The notes beneath the pieces are model-generated. The model was not told the DNA's origin. It searched no databases and saw only the letters and a list, made by a program, of their open reading frames with translations. The position numbers and the translations under genes are program-made. A stretch of DNA of 64,000 bases from Nitzschia sp. pyKryTriq1 (lineage: Eukaryota; Bacillariophyta; Bacillariophyceae; Bacillariales; Bacillariaceae): positions 1-64,000 of the forward strand of contig OY101119.1 of assembly GCA_956465555.1 (NCBI GenBank), written 5' to 3'. Shown in pieces: positions 10,176 through 20,595 of this stretch (positions are counted from its first letter, which is position 1; the number at the start of each line of letters is the position of its first letter).

Positions 10176-10818
10176 GGTACTTTTGTTGTTATCGTTGTGG
10201 GTTGTATAGGAATGAAATGAGGAAAAGGGTCATTGTCATCGCGAAGAGTAATTTCGGAACTACGAGTAGAACATCAAAAAAATAATAAAGCAAAAGCGCT
10301 ATTGCGAATGTTCTTCATCCCAAAAAGCGAAGTGGGCGGAAAGATGCACACTTCGCCGGAAGGAAGGAATTTTGTGCCGCTGTGACGTCATTCAACATTT
10401 CCATAGCATCTTCCACAGGAAAGTGTGGCACTGAGTGCGTGTACTTCTTCGTGGAAAATTGAAATTCCGCTATGGAATGTTTCCTTTACGGAATATTGTT
10501 TTCGGGCCCGCCATGTTTCGTTTCGAGATTTCGGTATTACGAGTATCGCATCGACCGCATGTTGTTGTCGTACTACCGTATCCCGCTGTAGCACCGAAAC
10601 ACATAAACGCAACTGATGATAACAGCAAACAGCAACACACCAACGTCTATCGATCAATACATTCGTGGACTACTATTGTACGGGAGGGCGAGGATGATGA
10701 ATGCACACTCAAGATTCCAAGGCTTTGCATTGAACTAACTGGACGATGATGAGCTACCGGTACATGTAGTAGAGTTGAATGGATCGTTGCCTGTGTGGTA
10801 TCATTCGTCAGAAACGTG
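10176..10818. promoter_or_regulatory. Divergent promoter region with a CRE palindrome
   Basis: This spacer lies between two head-to-head genes. It contains a perfect TGACGTCA at 10383-10390, the core site for CREB/ATF-type bZIP factors. An ACCGGTA word near 10755 precedes the right-hand gene. No gene is seen inside. Confidence 0.45.
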
Positions 10819-12444
10819 ATGCGACGATCTACAAGGAATAGTGCTGCTACTAGCAGCATCGGGTTGCTTTGTCGCGTCATGGCACGAAGTTCCGCTTGGC
10901 GCAGGTTTGGAGTTATTCTGTTATTGCTGCTGCTACTAGTAGTACCGTATTGGAAGAATACCATGTTATTATCGAGTGAGAAGCATATTAGCCCGATGAG
11001 GGATGCCGTGCAGTCGACGCCAGAATCAACAGAAGTGAAATACCATCTCACAGGAGGAAACGCTACAAGTACTACTAGCAGTAGGAGTACGACTACTACC
11101 ACCTATTCGTACCTGCTACGGAATGTACAAGGCGGCAAAGCAGCCGAGACGGCAGCGTCCGACAAGAAGGAACCGGCATCTCCATCCAAGCGCCGACCTC
11201 ACGGTACTCGCCCACGAATCCTTGCCAATCCCAACTCTATATTTCCCTTGATCGAGAGTCTCGGTAGTAATGATGATGATGGTGGTGGTGGTGGATCCAG
11301 CAAGAGTAGCCCTCACTTCCTGACGACTTTGAGTGGCTGTCGGATGGCACGATGGATACTGCCAATTCTGGGTGAACGACCATTTCGTCGAGACTGCTAC
11401 AACGAACAACAAATAGCGCTGCACCGCCACTCCGATGAGGAGGCAACGATAATATCCCGACTTCTCTCCAAGGATACCATACATCTACTGCAGGCCAATG
11501 ATACCATTTACATTACGTACGATCAAGTGGAGGATTTTGTCCAAGAGGGTATCCTGGATTTGATCCAAGTCGACGTGGTTTTGATCTCGGGTCAGCGAGA
11601 GAATATTCGGGCGACGTTTCAATCGACCATTGATCGGATTGTGAATCATCCTCACATTGTTCAATGGTTTTGTCAGAATCTTCCCAAATATGGCGGTACG
11701 AATCCTGGCCATCCAAAGTTGGCATCCTTTCCGTATGGAATCAAACAAAAGGTCAAGGACGATCCATTGCAACCGACGAATGGTAAAGAATACGAAACAG
11801 TGTTTCGAGAATCTCTCAAAGCTGCTGCCGCTCTCATGAGAAATGAATATCCCTCGTTGTCGTGGTCAAGTCCAAAGATATCGTCGCTACTGCTTTTCAA
11901 GAACAATACTATATTTGATGGATTCGTGTCATTGGCGTCCAATGCCAAGGGACGATCTTCACCTACCGGCAAACCCTTTCTTCCACCCATGGAGTATTAC
12001 CGAGCGATTGCCACAAGTCGATACGTCCTATCACCTGACGGCGATCGTCCCGAGTGCTATCGTCATTACGAGGCCCTTGGTCTTGGTACGGTCCCAATCA
12101 CCCAGCTCCCACGAGTCGGAGGCTTGTTCGAGCATTTTGAAGGGTCGGGACTATTGTATCGAGAAGACCTTGGCGAGGGCGACGACGAAAATGGCGATGA
12201 AACCTTGGACGCTTTTCGCTTAGAGAAACAATTGGCTGCACAACATTCACCGGCTTCAGCAGCAGCAGCACCACCACCACCGGCCGTCAATCGGAACTTG
12301 GTGTTGGAGGAATATTGGATGGAGTATTTGGACTGGTACGTCGACCGAGAGCTGACCTGGTGGGATCGCTACTCACAGCCACATGGTCGACCGATCAAAA
12401 CCAGAAAACTATTGGAATTAATTAGTGTTGATCCCGCACAATAA
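10819..12444 (+). CDS. Exostosin-like (GT47-type) Golgi glycosyltransferase
   Basis: 541 residues from the ATG at 10819 (the open frame extends upstream without ATG). It is a type II membrane protein: a short basic N-terminus, then a signal anchor at about 31-43 (GVILLLLLLLVVPYW), then a Ser/Thr-rich stem to about 160. The lumenal domain ends with the diagnostic segment at 393-428: YYRAIATSRYVLSPDGDRPE followed by CYRHYEALGLGTVPI. This Ser-Pro-x-Gly-x-x-x-Glu/Cys...Glu-Ala-Leu...Gly-x-x-Pro pattern is the sugar-nucleotide region of exostosin-like and RXYLT1-like transferases. It probably adds sugars to glycoproteins or cell-wall polysaccharide in the Golgi. The donor sugar cannot be told from sequence. 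Low-complexity Ala/Pro insert at about 480-490. Confidence 0.75.
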   Translation: MRRSTRNSAATSSIGLLCRVMARSSAWRRFGVILLLLLLLVVPYWKNTMLLSSEKHISPMRDAVQSTPESTEVKYHLTGGNATSTTSSRSTTTTTYSYLLRNVQGGKAAETAASDKKEPASPSKRRPHGTRPRILANPNSIFPLIESLGSNDDDGGGGGSSKSSPHFLTTLSGCRMARWILPILGERPFRRDCYNEQQIALHRHSDEEATIISRLLSKDTIHLLQANDTIYITYDQVEDFVQEGILDLIQVDVVLISGQRENIRATFQSTIDRIVNHPHIVQWFCQNLPKYGGTNPGHPKLASFPYGIKQKVKDDPLQPTNGKEYETVFRESLKAAAALMRNEYPSLSWSSPKISSLLLFKNNTIFDGFVSLASNAKGRSSPTGKPFLPPMEYYRAIATSRYVLSPDGDRPECYRHYEALGLGTVPITQLPRVGGLFEHFEGSGLLYREDLGEGDDENGDETLDAFRLEKQLAAQHSPASAAAAPPPPAVNRNLVLEEYWMEYLDWYVDRELTWWDRYSQPHGRPIKTRKLLELISVDPAQ

Positions 12445-12750
12445 CGCTTGGATACTCCCATCACCGCGCAACCGCGATGGCCGTCGAGTGAACAACGATG
12501 AAAAAAGACACCGAGGCTTTGCTTTGAACTGCATGTTTCTCCACCATCACTCGTCGGCGGGCTGCGACGGATTCCAAGGTAAGGAGCCTATCATTGCGGT
12601 GCACCTGCTGTCTCGTCGGAAAGTTCAAGCATGGAGGATACACAAGCAAGCGTCGAAAGAGTAGTAGCGCCAGCATCTCCTTGGCTAGTAGTATTAGCAA
12701 GCAAACGCGAGACTCAGCGTCCACCGCCGCCAATGGAGTGATTGTCGAGA
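12445..12750. other. Spacer upstream of the TPR remnant
   Basis: Contains an open stretch (12594-12750) rich in Ser/Lys/Arg codons. This may be a decayed N-terminal part of the TPR gene to its right. There is no clear start signal. Confidence 0.35.
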
Positions 12751-13563
12751 ATGAACCCTTCAAGCGGTCGCCAGCATCGAGTTCCAAAAATAATAGCAAC
12801 ATACCTGCCACTGGTAATGAAGCGGGGACTCGAAAGAACCGAACGTGGTAAATATGAGGAGGCTATGAATCAATTTCACAAGGCAATGAGAATATACCTT
12901 GCTGTCAACCAAGGAAGCGATATGAATCGGGACGTGGCCAGTGCCATGAGTTGTATGGGCAATGTCAAGAACCGAGTGGGTGAACTCGACGATGATCTCG
13001 AACAATACATGGAAGCCCTGCGTATCTACAAGTCACCTTATCAATTCCAACACGAAAAGACTATCGCCGCACATTGGGAAGCATCTTCTACAAGCGCCGA
13101 AACCTCGATAGTGCCATGATGTTCTATCGGGAAGCTTTGCGCCTGAACCGAGATGCCTGCGCAATGCATTTTCCTGATGTGGCCCCGATTCTCAAGAGCA
13201 TTGGAACCATCATGACCAAGAAGGGAGAATACAAGGAGGCATACGATATTTTCCGAGATGTATTGAGTATCAAATGCACTGTCCTTGGGAAATGTCCACT
13301 ACAAGTTAGGCGAGCTGGCCGACGCCGAGCGTCAGTACCGACATGCGTTGAGTATCTACCGAAAGACCAAAGGAGAAGAACACGCCGATACAATCTCGGC
13401 CAAAACTACGATTGAGCATCTGCGCTATTGGATGCGAGAACGAGAACAACGCCAGTCGGAGCAACGGACTCCTCGAAGCAGCAGCAGCAGCAGCGGGCGA
13501 GACAGTGGTACTAATCGTGAGACTGGAGACGAAGACGACGACGACGACGAACGTAGCTGCTAA
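12751..13563 (+). pseudogene. Broken kinesin-light-chain-like TPR gene
   Basis: Three successive frames encode consecutive TPR pieces. Frame A (12751 to about 13070): ERGKYEEAMNQFHKAMRIY and ASAMSCMGNVKNRVGELDDD. Frame B (about 13071-13280): GSIFYKRRNLDSAMMFYREA and GTIMTKKGEYKEAYDIF. Frame C (13288-13563): GNVHYKLGELADAERQYRHA, then a C-terminal Glu/Arg/Ser-rich tail. The first junction looks like the loss of one base in a GCCGCA-ACATTGGGA context. The second looks like a larger deletion inside a repeat, because the usual helix between 'VLSIKCTVLGK' and 'GNVHYKLG' is missing. No splice signals explain the shifts. The family is the NPHP3/KLC-like TPR expansion found in diatoms (inference). 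Base-call errors are the main alternative to decay. Confidence 0.65.
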
Positions 13564-14187
13564 AGACGAAGGCTTCTTTGCCGAAGAAACCGCCAAGGTC
13601 GAGGCATAAAAGAGGATGATGATGCTGGCGTGTGGTTCGTGTCGGTTCAAGAATATTCATTTCACTATACTGTAGAACTATCACTTCTTCATCGAAAGGG
13701 AGAGTGAATCTAATTACAAAGAAAAGATCGGTGGTGGTGGTGGTGGTGGTATAGTAGTGGTGGTTGCCATTATTGCGTAGATGCGATGTGAATATAGTCG
13801 ATCTTTGTCATCGTTCGTATAGTGTCATCATTGTCTTGAAATCATATTGATGCGTGAATTATAAAACCCTGCCGTGTTGGTTAGGACGGACTAACGAGGC
13901 TCACATATGATAGTCGAAGAGAAACGAGAGGACCGAAGACGAAAAGAAACAACAATCAATCGATCATGTGCTGGCGAGGTAAAAATTCAAAGCGGTGGGG
14001 ATTCGTCGGTGGAAAGAAGAGGCAACAATAAACGATCAATCGAAGAATACAATGGGGCTTGCTTGGAGAAAGTAAGGTGGAGCGTCAAACGAACGGGGAG
14101 CAGAAAACGAAAGTAAAGAACACAACGAACGAACGAACGAACGAACGAATGAACGGCAGCAGACAACGACGAAAAGAAACAAACTGC
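13564..14187. other. Spacer with simple repeats
   Basis: Holds a GGT triplet run (13732-13750), a TATAAAA word at 13860 with no matching gene, and an AACG tetranucleotide array at 14123-14150. The same tetranucleotide recurs in a PLC intron near 18000. No gene is seen. Confidence 0.5.
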
Positions 14188-14820
14188 TCAGCCGCGGCAA
14201 GCTCGAGACAAGCGAGCAGATCGGCGTCGGCCATCAGCCGAGACCAAAGAACCAAGCACGATCTCCTTTCGCGACGCCAAACGAGCCGATCGTCGGAGCG
14301 GAGGCGGAGGCGATACGGCTTTTCGTCGTCGTCGTTGTTTTGGCGCTGCCTCCTCCTCATCCGCCGGCGCCGACCACTCGACTTCCTCCGCGACATCATG
14401 ATACAACGACACCCATTCGTCGTTGTAGGTGTCGCTGGCCCACAACAGCTCGGCGGTAGCGTAGCCGAGAGCGGGAGCAGCTTTTTTGTCCTCGGCAAGA
14501 TATTCCGCCTCCGCCTTCTGGTAGCTTGCCTTGAAATAAGCATGGCATCCTCCAAGGATGCGAGCCGTGCTGTGGTCGCCACCCTTCTCGACGTAGAAGA
14601 TGGCATCATCCGACGACACAAATCGGATGCGCTTCTTCTTAGTAAGAGAGGCGACGGGCTTCTTGCAAAGAAAGGCGGCAACCAGAATTGCGATGATGCC
14701 GAGGAAAAGCCGGTCGCCGACGGTGAGGAACATGCTCAAGGCAAGAGCAATGGTTTCCGCAGCAACGATGTAGCGAAGAACCAAAAAGGCGACGGCGAAT
14801 AGAAGAAGGATAGTGAACAT
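14188..14820 (-). CDS. Small membrane protein with RRSARL tail motifs
   Basis: 210 residues from the ATG at 14818-14820. The open frame extends to 15012 but lacks an ATG. Two hydrophobic segments lie at about residues 1-30 (MFTILLLFAVAFLVLRYIVA) and 35-57 (VGDRLFLGIIAILVAAFL), so the protein is membrane-anchored. The middle (70-150) is mixed polar and looks folded, with YVEKGGDHSTARILGGC and an acidic Trp/Tyr-rich part. The C-terminus is strongly basic: QRRRRKAV, then two copies of RRSARL separated by about 25 residues. The arrangement suggests a membrane protein with a nucleic-acid-binding or nuclear-envelope-type tail (inference). No family is recognised. Confidence 0.6.
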   Translation of the reverse strand: MFTILLLFAVAFLVLRYIVAAETIALALSMFLTVGDRLFLGIIAILVAAFLCKKPVASLTKKKRIRFVSSDDAIFYVEKGGDHSTARILGGCHAYFKASYQKAEAEYLAEDKKAAPALGYATAELLWASDTYNDEWVSLYHDVAEEVEWSAPADEEEAAPKQRRRRKAVSPPPPLRRSARLASRKEIVLGSLVSADGRRRSARLSRACRG

Positions 14821-15459
14821 GATGATAATGATGGTGGTAATGATGATGATACAATCGGTATACTCTTTCGGAAAAAAGTGATTCGATGCGTCGCTTCGGT
14901 GTTGTTTGTTTGTTGTTTTTGCTTCCGACAAGACGAAGCTGTCCACGCTCGATCGGGGCGTGACGGGTGACACGTTCCACGCTCGCTCGCCGAAGCGACA
15001 CGATGGAGCCAATCAAAGTAACTGAAACTGCAAATGCGTCATTCCGCGCCGGCCAATCTCAAGAAACAGCCCAGTACCAGAAATGTGTTGACTTCTACGT
15101 AGAGTGGTAGGACATCAAGAGGACGCCGGCCGCGCCGGACGACCCCAGCGGCGCGCTCACAAATTATTATTGGGATGTGTTATTGTGGAGCCGCGCACCG
15201 CCGGTAGTAGTAGTCAACTACTAGCTAGTACTACTAGTAGAGGAGGAGCTGTATTACTATTTTTTCGTAATACTCTACTCTAGTAGAGCTAGTAGTAGCT
15301 ACTAGCTCAACTCTACTCTACTAGAGTAGTAGTAGTAGACGACTAGATAGAGAGAGTAGACTAATAGTTCGCAGTTTACACAGAGTACTGATAGAGATTA
15401 GATGATGACAGCTCTACAGGATAATAATAGCCAAATGAGTCCTCCTACTCTGTTTTATT
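14821..15459. other. Spacer with GC island and CTA/TAG palindromes
   Basis: 15120-15160 is GC-rich (CGCCGGCCGCGCC words). 15195-15360 is almost wholly CTA/TAG/CTC triplets with ACTAGT and TAGAGCTA palindromes that could form hairpins. No gene is seen. Confidence 0.5.
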
Positions 15460-18400
15460 TTAAAACTCGGCCAGAGAAGACAGGGAAGCCTCTCCTTTCG
15501 ATTGATCGGTCCGGGCTCGAACTAGTTTCGTCTTTTCAAGACGAGGACCACTTGAGCCACGGCGAGGACTTGCCGGGACAGTCTCTACCGTGTTTTCTGT
15601 TCGAGCGCGTTCCAGTCGGGTAGGTTTCGAAGTACCCTTATTATTGCTGCCCTTGGAGTTGTCGGTACGAGATCGCGTCAGTTGCAAAATATCAGGCTTG
15701 TTGTGCGCACTCCCGCCAAAGCTATCTCGTTTGGCTAGGTCTGTCGCGTCGCCCCAAGTTTTCGTCACTTCCACCAAGAGCGAGGCAAAGTCCATGGCGC
15801 CACTTCGCAAGTTAGTGGCATCATTCAGCTTGACGCATCGGAGGCCTTGACGGAGACACGAGATTGGAATAGCTGCCGTGGCTACAAACTCATCAGCACT
15901 CGGAGCCACTTCCTTGTCGAATATAGTGAGTTGAAGCATAGCAGACGGCCAGCTCTCGACGACAAAGTTGAATTTCACCTCGTTCCAAATGGGAAAGAAT
16001 CCATTGTTGTAAATGACTCCCGTTGAAAACGTCGAAACGTCCTCCTTGTATCCGCTCTTGACGTCAAACACCGAGACACGCACGTATGGATCGATGCACT
16101 TGTTGTCTGCGGGCTTTGGCTTGGGTAGACAGGACCCGCTCAGGATACGAATCGAGAGCTTCATCGGCTTGTGAGGATCTCGACTGGGTGTTTGTAGTTG
16201 AAGGACGCTGTCGGACTTCAAAACGTAGCCGCAACCTCCATTCTCCCGAAATCGACCATCGTTCAACAGCAACGGCGTATCGGTTGTTTGAAAATTGAGT
16301 GAAACCAGCTGACAGCCCAATGACCACGGAAGAATCGGCATGTAGTTGCTGGAATCAATTCTTGAGCCTGCTGGATAGGTCCTCGACATGTGCGATTGGT
16401 TGTAGATCGTCCATTGGTGACGGTCCGTCTTTTTCGCCAAGGACCGAACCTTGTTTTCAGAAAAGGAATGCATATGGTGCGTCGGATCCATGATACTCGA
16501 TTCCCAATCCTTCAATTTGCTACCGTGTAACAATGTCAACCTCGCTAGCGCCGGGCAAATGCTATGATGGACCGTATCAGTCGGCGGTGGAACTTGGTTG
16601 TCCCCAAGATAAATGGTCGACGGTGCACCGTCGTCGGAGGCATCGTCGTCCCAAAAGAATTCATCGTAGTTCACAGTGTTGGGCCGTCTTCCTTTGATGA
16701 CTACCATACCTCGCAAGCTAATAAACGCAAATGATGCAAAACGAGAAAGGATTGGTGAGTACGCGATGCATCGTGATAGTACTTTCGTCGTCGGCGTCGT
16801 CGGAGGCGGCGAGAAACTAATAATGTATAGACAGTTCAACTTACTCCAATGGCGTTGGCAGACGGCCCAGCAGAAGGCTCTCGTCTTTTGGAATGTAAAG
16901 CGACTTGCCCAAGATTTGCACTAGTTGCTCCGCCATGGCCTCTTGATAGGGTATCGAACAGTGATTTTCAAAGGAAAGAATGATTGGAAAGGTATCGGGA
17001 TGAAAGTTCAGAAATAGCTTGAGTGCCTTGATGATATCCAGAAATTGAATCTTGCTGGTCATCGTACGGCTGTATATATATATATATACATATATATATA
17101 TCGGCAGAGAAGAAGAAGAAGAAGAAGCACGCAAGAACGCAAACAAACAAAGAAACAAACAAAGCGTTAGAGGAAGTATCCAGAGTATCTCCTGCGTTCC
17201 GTTCCAACAACATTCCATCACGAACGTCATACGTACCCATGCCACACGACCGCCCGCGGCTGTCCATCTTCTCCCAGGTCGCCATCCCAAATATCCAGTT
17301 CCAGACAACGACACCCTCGATACAAGGCGTTTGAATACATTTCGACACTGGAATGAGATGTGAATTGATCTCCCGTCAAGTACGTGTTGTGGCTCGAGTT
17401 GATCCAATATTCCGAAATGGGTCGATTCATAGTGTGAGGTTGATACGGTTGTCGTGCTGGATCAAACGCGTCGTTCTCGTCCATGAGAAGATAGGCTTCG
17501 AATCGGTTCTTATCAATCCGTGTGGGATCCTTTTCCTGTGACTCTCCGGCGATATGCGGCAACTCCAAATCATTCAGTCGTTGAAAGAGTCTTTGGACGT
17601 CTTGTAGAGTGGTCGAGGTTTCGCCTTGTGTTTGATGACAAAACTTTTCCAAGAATGTCTTGTCAGACACATTCATGCGTGGTTTTCCATTCTTCATAAA
17701 CTCTCCAAACAAGGTATTCCAGTACACATTGATGGGTTTGACAAACCATGAATCTCGTTTGAGTTTATGGAGTAGCGTACATGTTTGTTCAAAGGTGAGA
17801 CCTTGCCTCCGTAGTTTCCGATCCAGTCCGATCGCCCTCGAAAATTTTTCGTAGACATCATTCAAATCTTTGGGCTTTAACAAATAATTCATCTTGGCGA
17901 GTAGCTTTTGCAGTTCACTACTGTTGATATGCTGCGACTTGTCCTGAGGATAGAATGATAGGACAGGAAAGAGGCGAAAGGATTGTAGTGTGAGTAACAA
18001 ACGAACAAACGAACGAACGAACGAACGAACGAATATCAATACAGAAACGTATTGTAGTATGCGCTCATCATGTACTCGGTACTGCCATCATACTGTCATC
18101 ATCATACTGTCATCATACTTTCATCCTAATATTTCTCTTTCTCTTTCGTTCGTTCGTTCTCACTTCACTTGACTCACCTTATCGGAAACGGCATCCAACC
18201 AGTGATATCTCAATAGTAAGACATCATTTGACACTCGTTGTTTTTGTTGCTTGTACGTTCTCAAAATCAAATCCAAGGCATCGAGTACTTCATCTCGTTG
18301 TTTGGCATCACCAGCATCACCAACAGCATCATCGCCACGAGCGTCATGATTATGATGCTTATGCTTCTGATTATTGAGCATCATGAGATCCAAAGTCCAA

Positions 18401-19440
18401 TCGCCTCGAAACAATATCGAAAAACATTGAGACGAAGTGAGTGCTCCTCCTCCTGCTTCAGACGTTTCGTCGTCGACTGCGACCTTGTTGTTGTTGTTGT
18501 TGTTGGAAGGATCTGTCGTAGTCGTAGCGGCTCCATTGGATAATAACGCTTTCAATGAATCCTGTCGATTCTTTCTGAAGTGTATATAATATAATATAAT
18601 ATGATACGATATGATATGATATAATAGGACATAATATCGAGGAAGAGAAAATGTCGTAGGCGGTTGAGAAAATGAATGAATGAATGAATGAGCGACTGGT
18701 ACGACACTGCCGCTGCTGCTGCTGCTGCTGCTACATACTCGTATTACATACCTTGCCAATTCAAATCGTTTCGTCGCATTTCCTCTTTGAATTCGATCAA
18801 TCGCTCCAATATCAATCGCACGTTCCTTGACATTGCCACCGCCGCCACCAATGGTGTTGGTGGTGGTGCTGCTGCTGCTCACACTATTGTTGTTGTTGTT
18901 GTTATTGCTACCACCGCCACCAAAAAAGGAAGAGAAAAAGCTGGTTCGGGATTTGGATTTTCGTTCCGTCGTCAAGTACAAGGTAAATTTGTCTTCGCTC
19001 AAGGTCAAAAAGGACTTTTGGGTCTTGCCATTGGCATAAACACGTAGTACATGGACACCTTCTTGCAAGGCGGCCGGCACTCGCACCCCCTTGAGTGCAT
19101 TCTTAAAGGTCGATTCGGGTTGATGTCGAATACTATTACTATACGGATTCCGATGATGATGCGGGTGATTGCTATTAGCACTAGTACTAGTACTACTATT
19201 GGAGCCTGGTGAATTTTGGAATGGCGGAACGAAAGAAGTAGTGTGAGAATTACAGAAACGCCAATATTTGTATGGGATATCGAGAGAACCCCCACAAGTA
19301 GCACACCGCCTGATACTGACTGTATCTATCATGTATCTCTTGATATTATATTATTCGGTTCGCTCACCTCGATTGTTGTTGTTGTTAATCTTGGAATGTG
19401 ACATGACTTTGGTACGGAAGGATTGCTGAGTTGGATCCAT
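15460..19440 (-). CDS. Phosphoinositide-specific phospholipase C, six exons
   Basis: Cleaves PIP2 into IP3 and diacylglycerol at membranes. My splice model (minus strand): 19440-19368, 19325-18752, 18574-18178, 17943-17237, 17069-16845, 16717-15460. Every join is GT-AG and in phase, giving 1077 residues. PH domain, with a low-complexity insert, about 105-340 (VHVLRVYANGKTQKSFL, ...IDRIQRGNATKRFEL). EF-hand-like helical region 349-510. X box from 522: SEYWINSSHNTYLTGDQF holds catalytic His533. CLELDIWDG gives Glu563/Asp565 and VWHG gives the second His583. X continues to about 655 (FPIILSFENH). Y box about 715-835 (RTYPAGSRIDSSNY). C2 domain about 844-960 (IDPYVRVSVFD). The Ser/Arg-rich tail has repeated R(A/T)RT words. 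The order PH-EF-X-Y-C2 matches PLC-delta. Introns hold simple repeats: TA run at 17072-17101, AACG array near 18000. Confidence 0.9.
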
Positions 19441-20595
19441 GATGATGACTGATTGTGATTGTGATGATGATTATGATGATCAAGTAAAACGGAAGGAGAA
19501 CAGGAATGAATCACAAGGACGACGACGACGACGAAAACGACGACGACGGGCTGCTGGATCTCGCACACGCCTCCGCTCCGATGATCCCCACAATATATTA
19601 TATGTACTTCGTATGTGTCTACTGCAAGCGCTTCTCGGACTGTAGTCTACCGGTATAATGCGGTATAATCGCTCTCCAGCAGCTCGATGGATGGATCAAT
19701 ACCTTCAAATACTCGTCGAACTGCCAATGCCTTGCTTGCTTGTATGCGTGAACAGAGAAGGTTGTGGATGGATGGATTGAGTTGAGTGGATGATATTGTT
19801 GTTGTTGTTAGAATACCAGGTACACAATAAATGGATATGGATACATACACACATGCGTTCTCTATCTCTTGTGCTTCATTGGAGATTTTCTCTCGCGTTG
19901 GTTTGTCTGTCGCAAAAAAAGCAATCGTGCGCGTTCGGATTGCCGCAGTCTACCCAACGTACCCGTGCGTGTAGAGAACGCTAAAGTGGAAGGAGTTGGA
20001 GGAGTCCATGAAGTCGTCCGTCATCGGAGTATAGTATGTTGTTGAGGCATGGCATGCTCGATCCGATCATTCCTAAAGCTTCATTTATGTCGAGAGGCAT
20101 ACCTGTCTCCCTCCCATTTTTCGAGCCAGCACAGCAACATCCACATCTAACTTCGCTCGCTGTTCCAGTCGTGACAAGGAAGCAAGCAAGGAAGCCGGTG
20201 CATGCATGAATGCCGGCGGGCGAGCGAGCCGTTGCGACACAGGATATCCAATCAAGATCCGACGCGACGGACCGCCGCTTGCATGATATGTACGTATGTA
20301 TAGTATCCTATGTACGTTTACATGTATCAAAACATACATACCTTCGGCCAATGCTATGCTGGGCAATGCAAATTAGTTGCGTGGTGGTGTTTCGTTGTGA
20401 GTGAGCGAATGTTGCGTGTTGAGTGTTGGTTGACCATGGCGGCGTCGCGGCGTTGATGTTTGATGTGTTGTGAGTCTACACTCTACTAGTAGTCTAGTAG
20501 TACTACTTCTTTGGATCTGTGTTTGTTCATCAGCTTCTGCATTATATCATCGGGTCTACGACGACGACGAGTTGGAGTAGGAGTAGAGCAGCATC
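19441..20595. promoter_or_regulatory. Divergent promoter region PLC / CDC16
   Basis: About 1.15 kb between head-to-head genes. 19441-19560 is rich in GAT and CGA repeats. 20100-20370 has open frames on the minus strand but no ATG-led model I trust. 20480-20510 is CTA/TAG-rich. No confident element. Confidence 0.4.

Noticed and set aside
20085-20366. Two-exon minus-strand gene in the PLC/CDC16 spacer
   Set aside because: The frame begins with TTG. The possible upstream ATG frame stops before the candidate donor, so no consistent model emerged.
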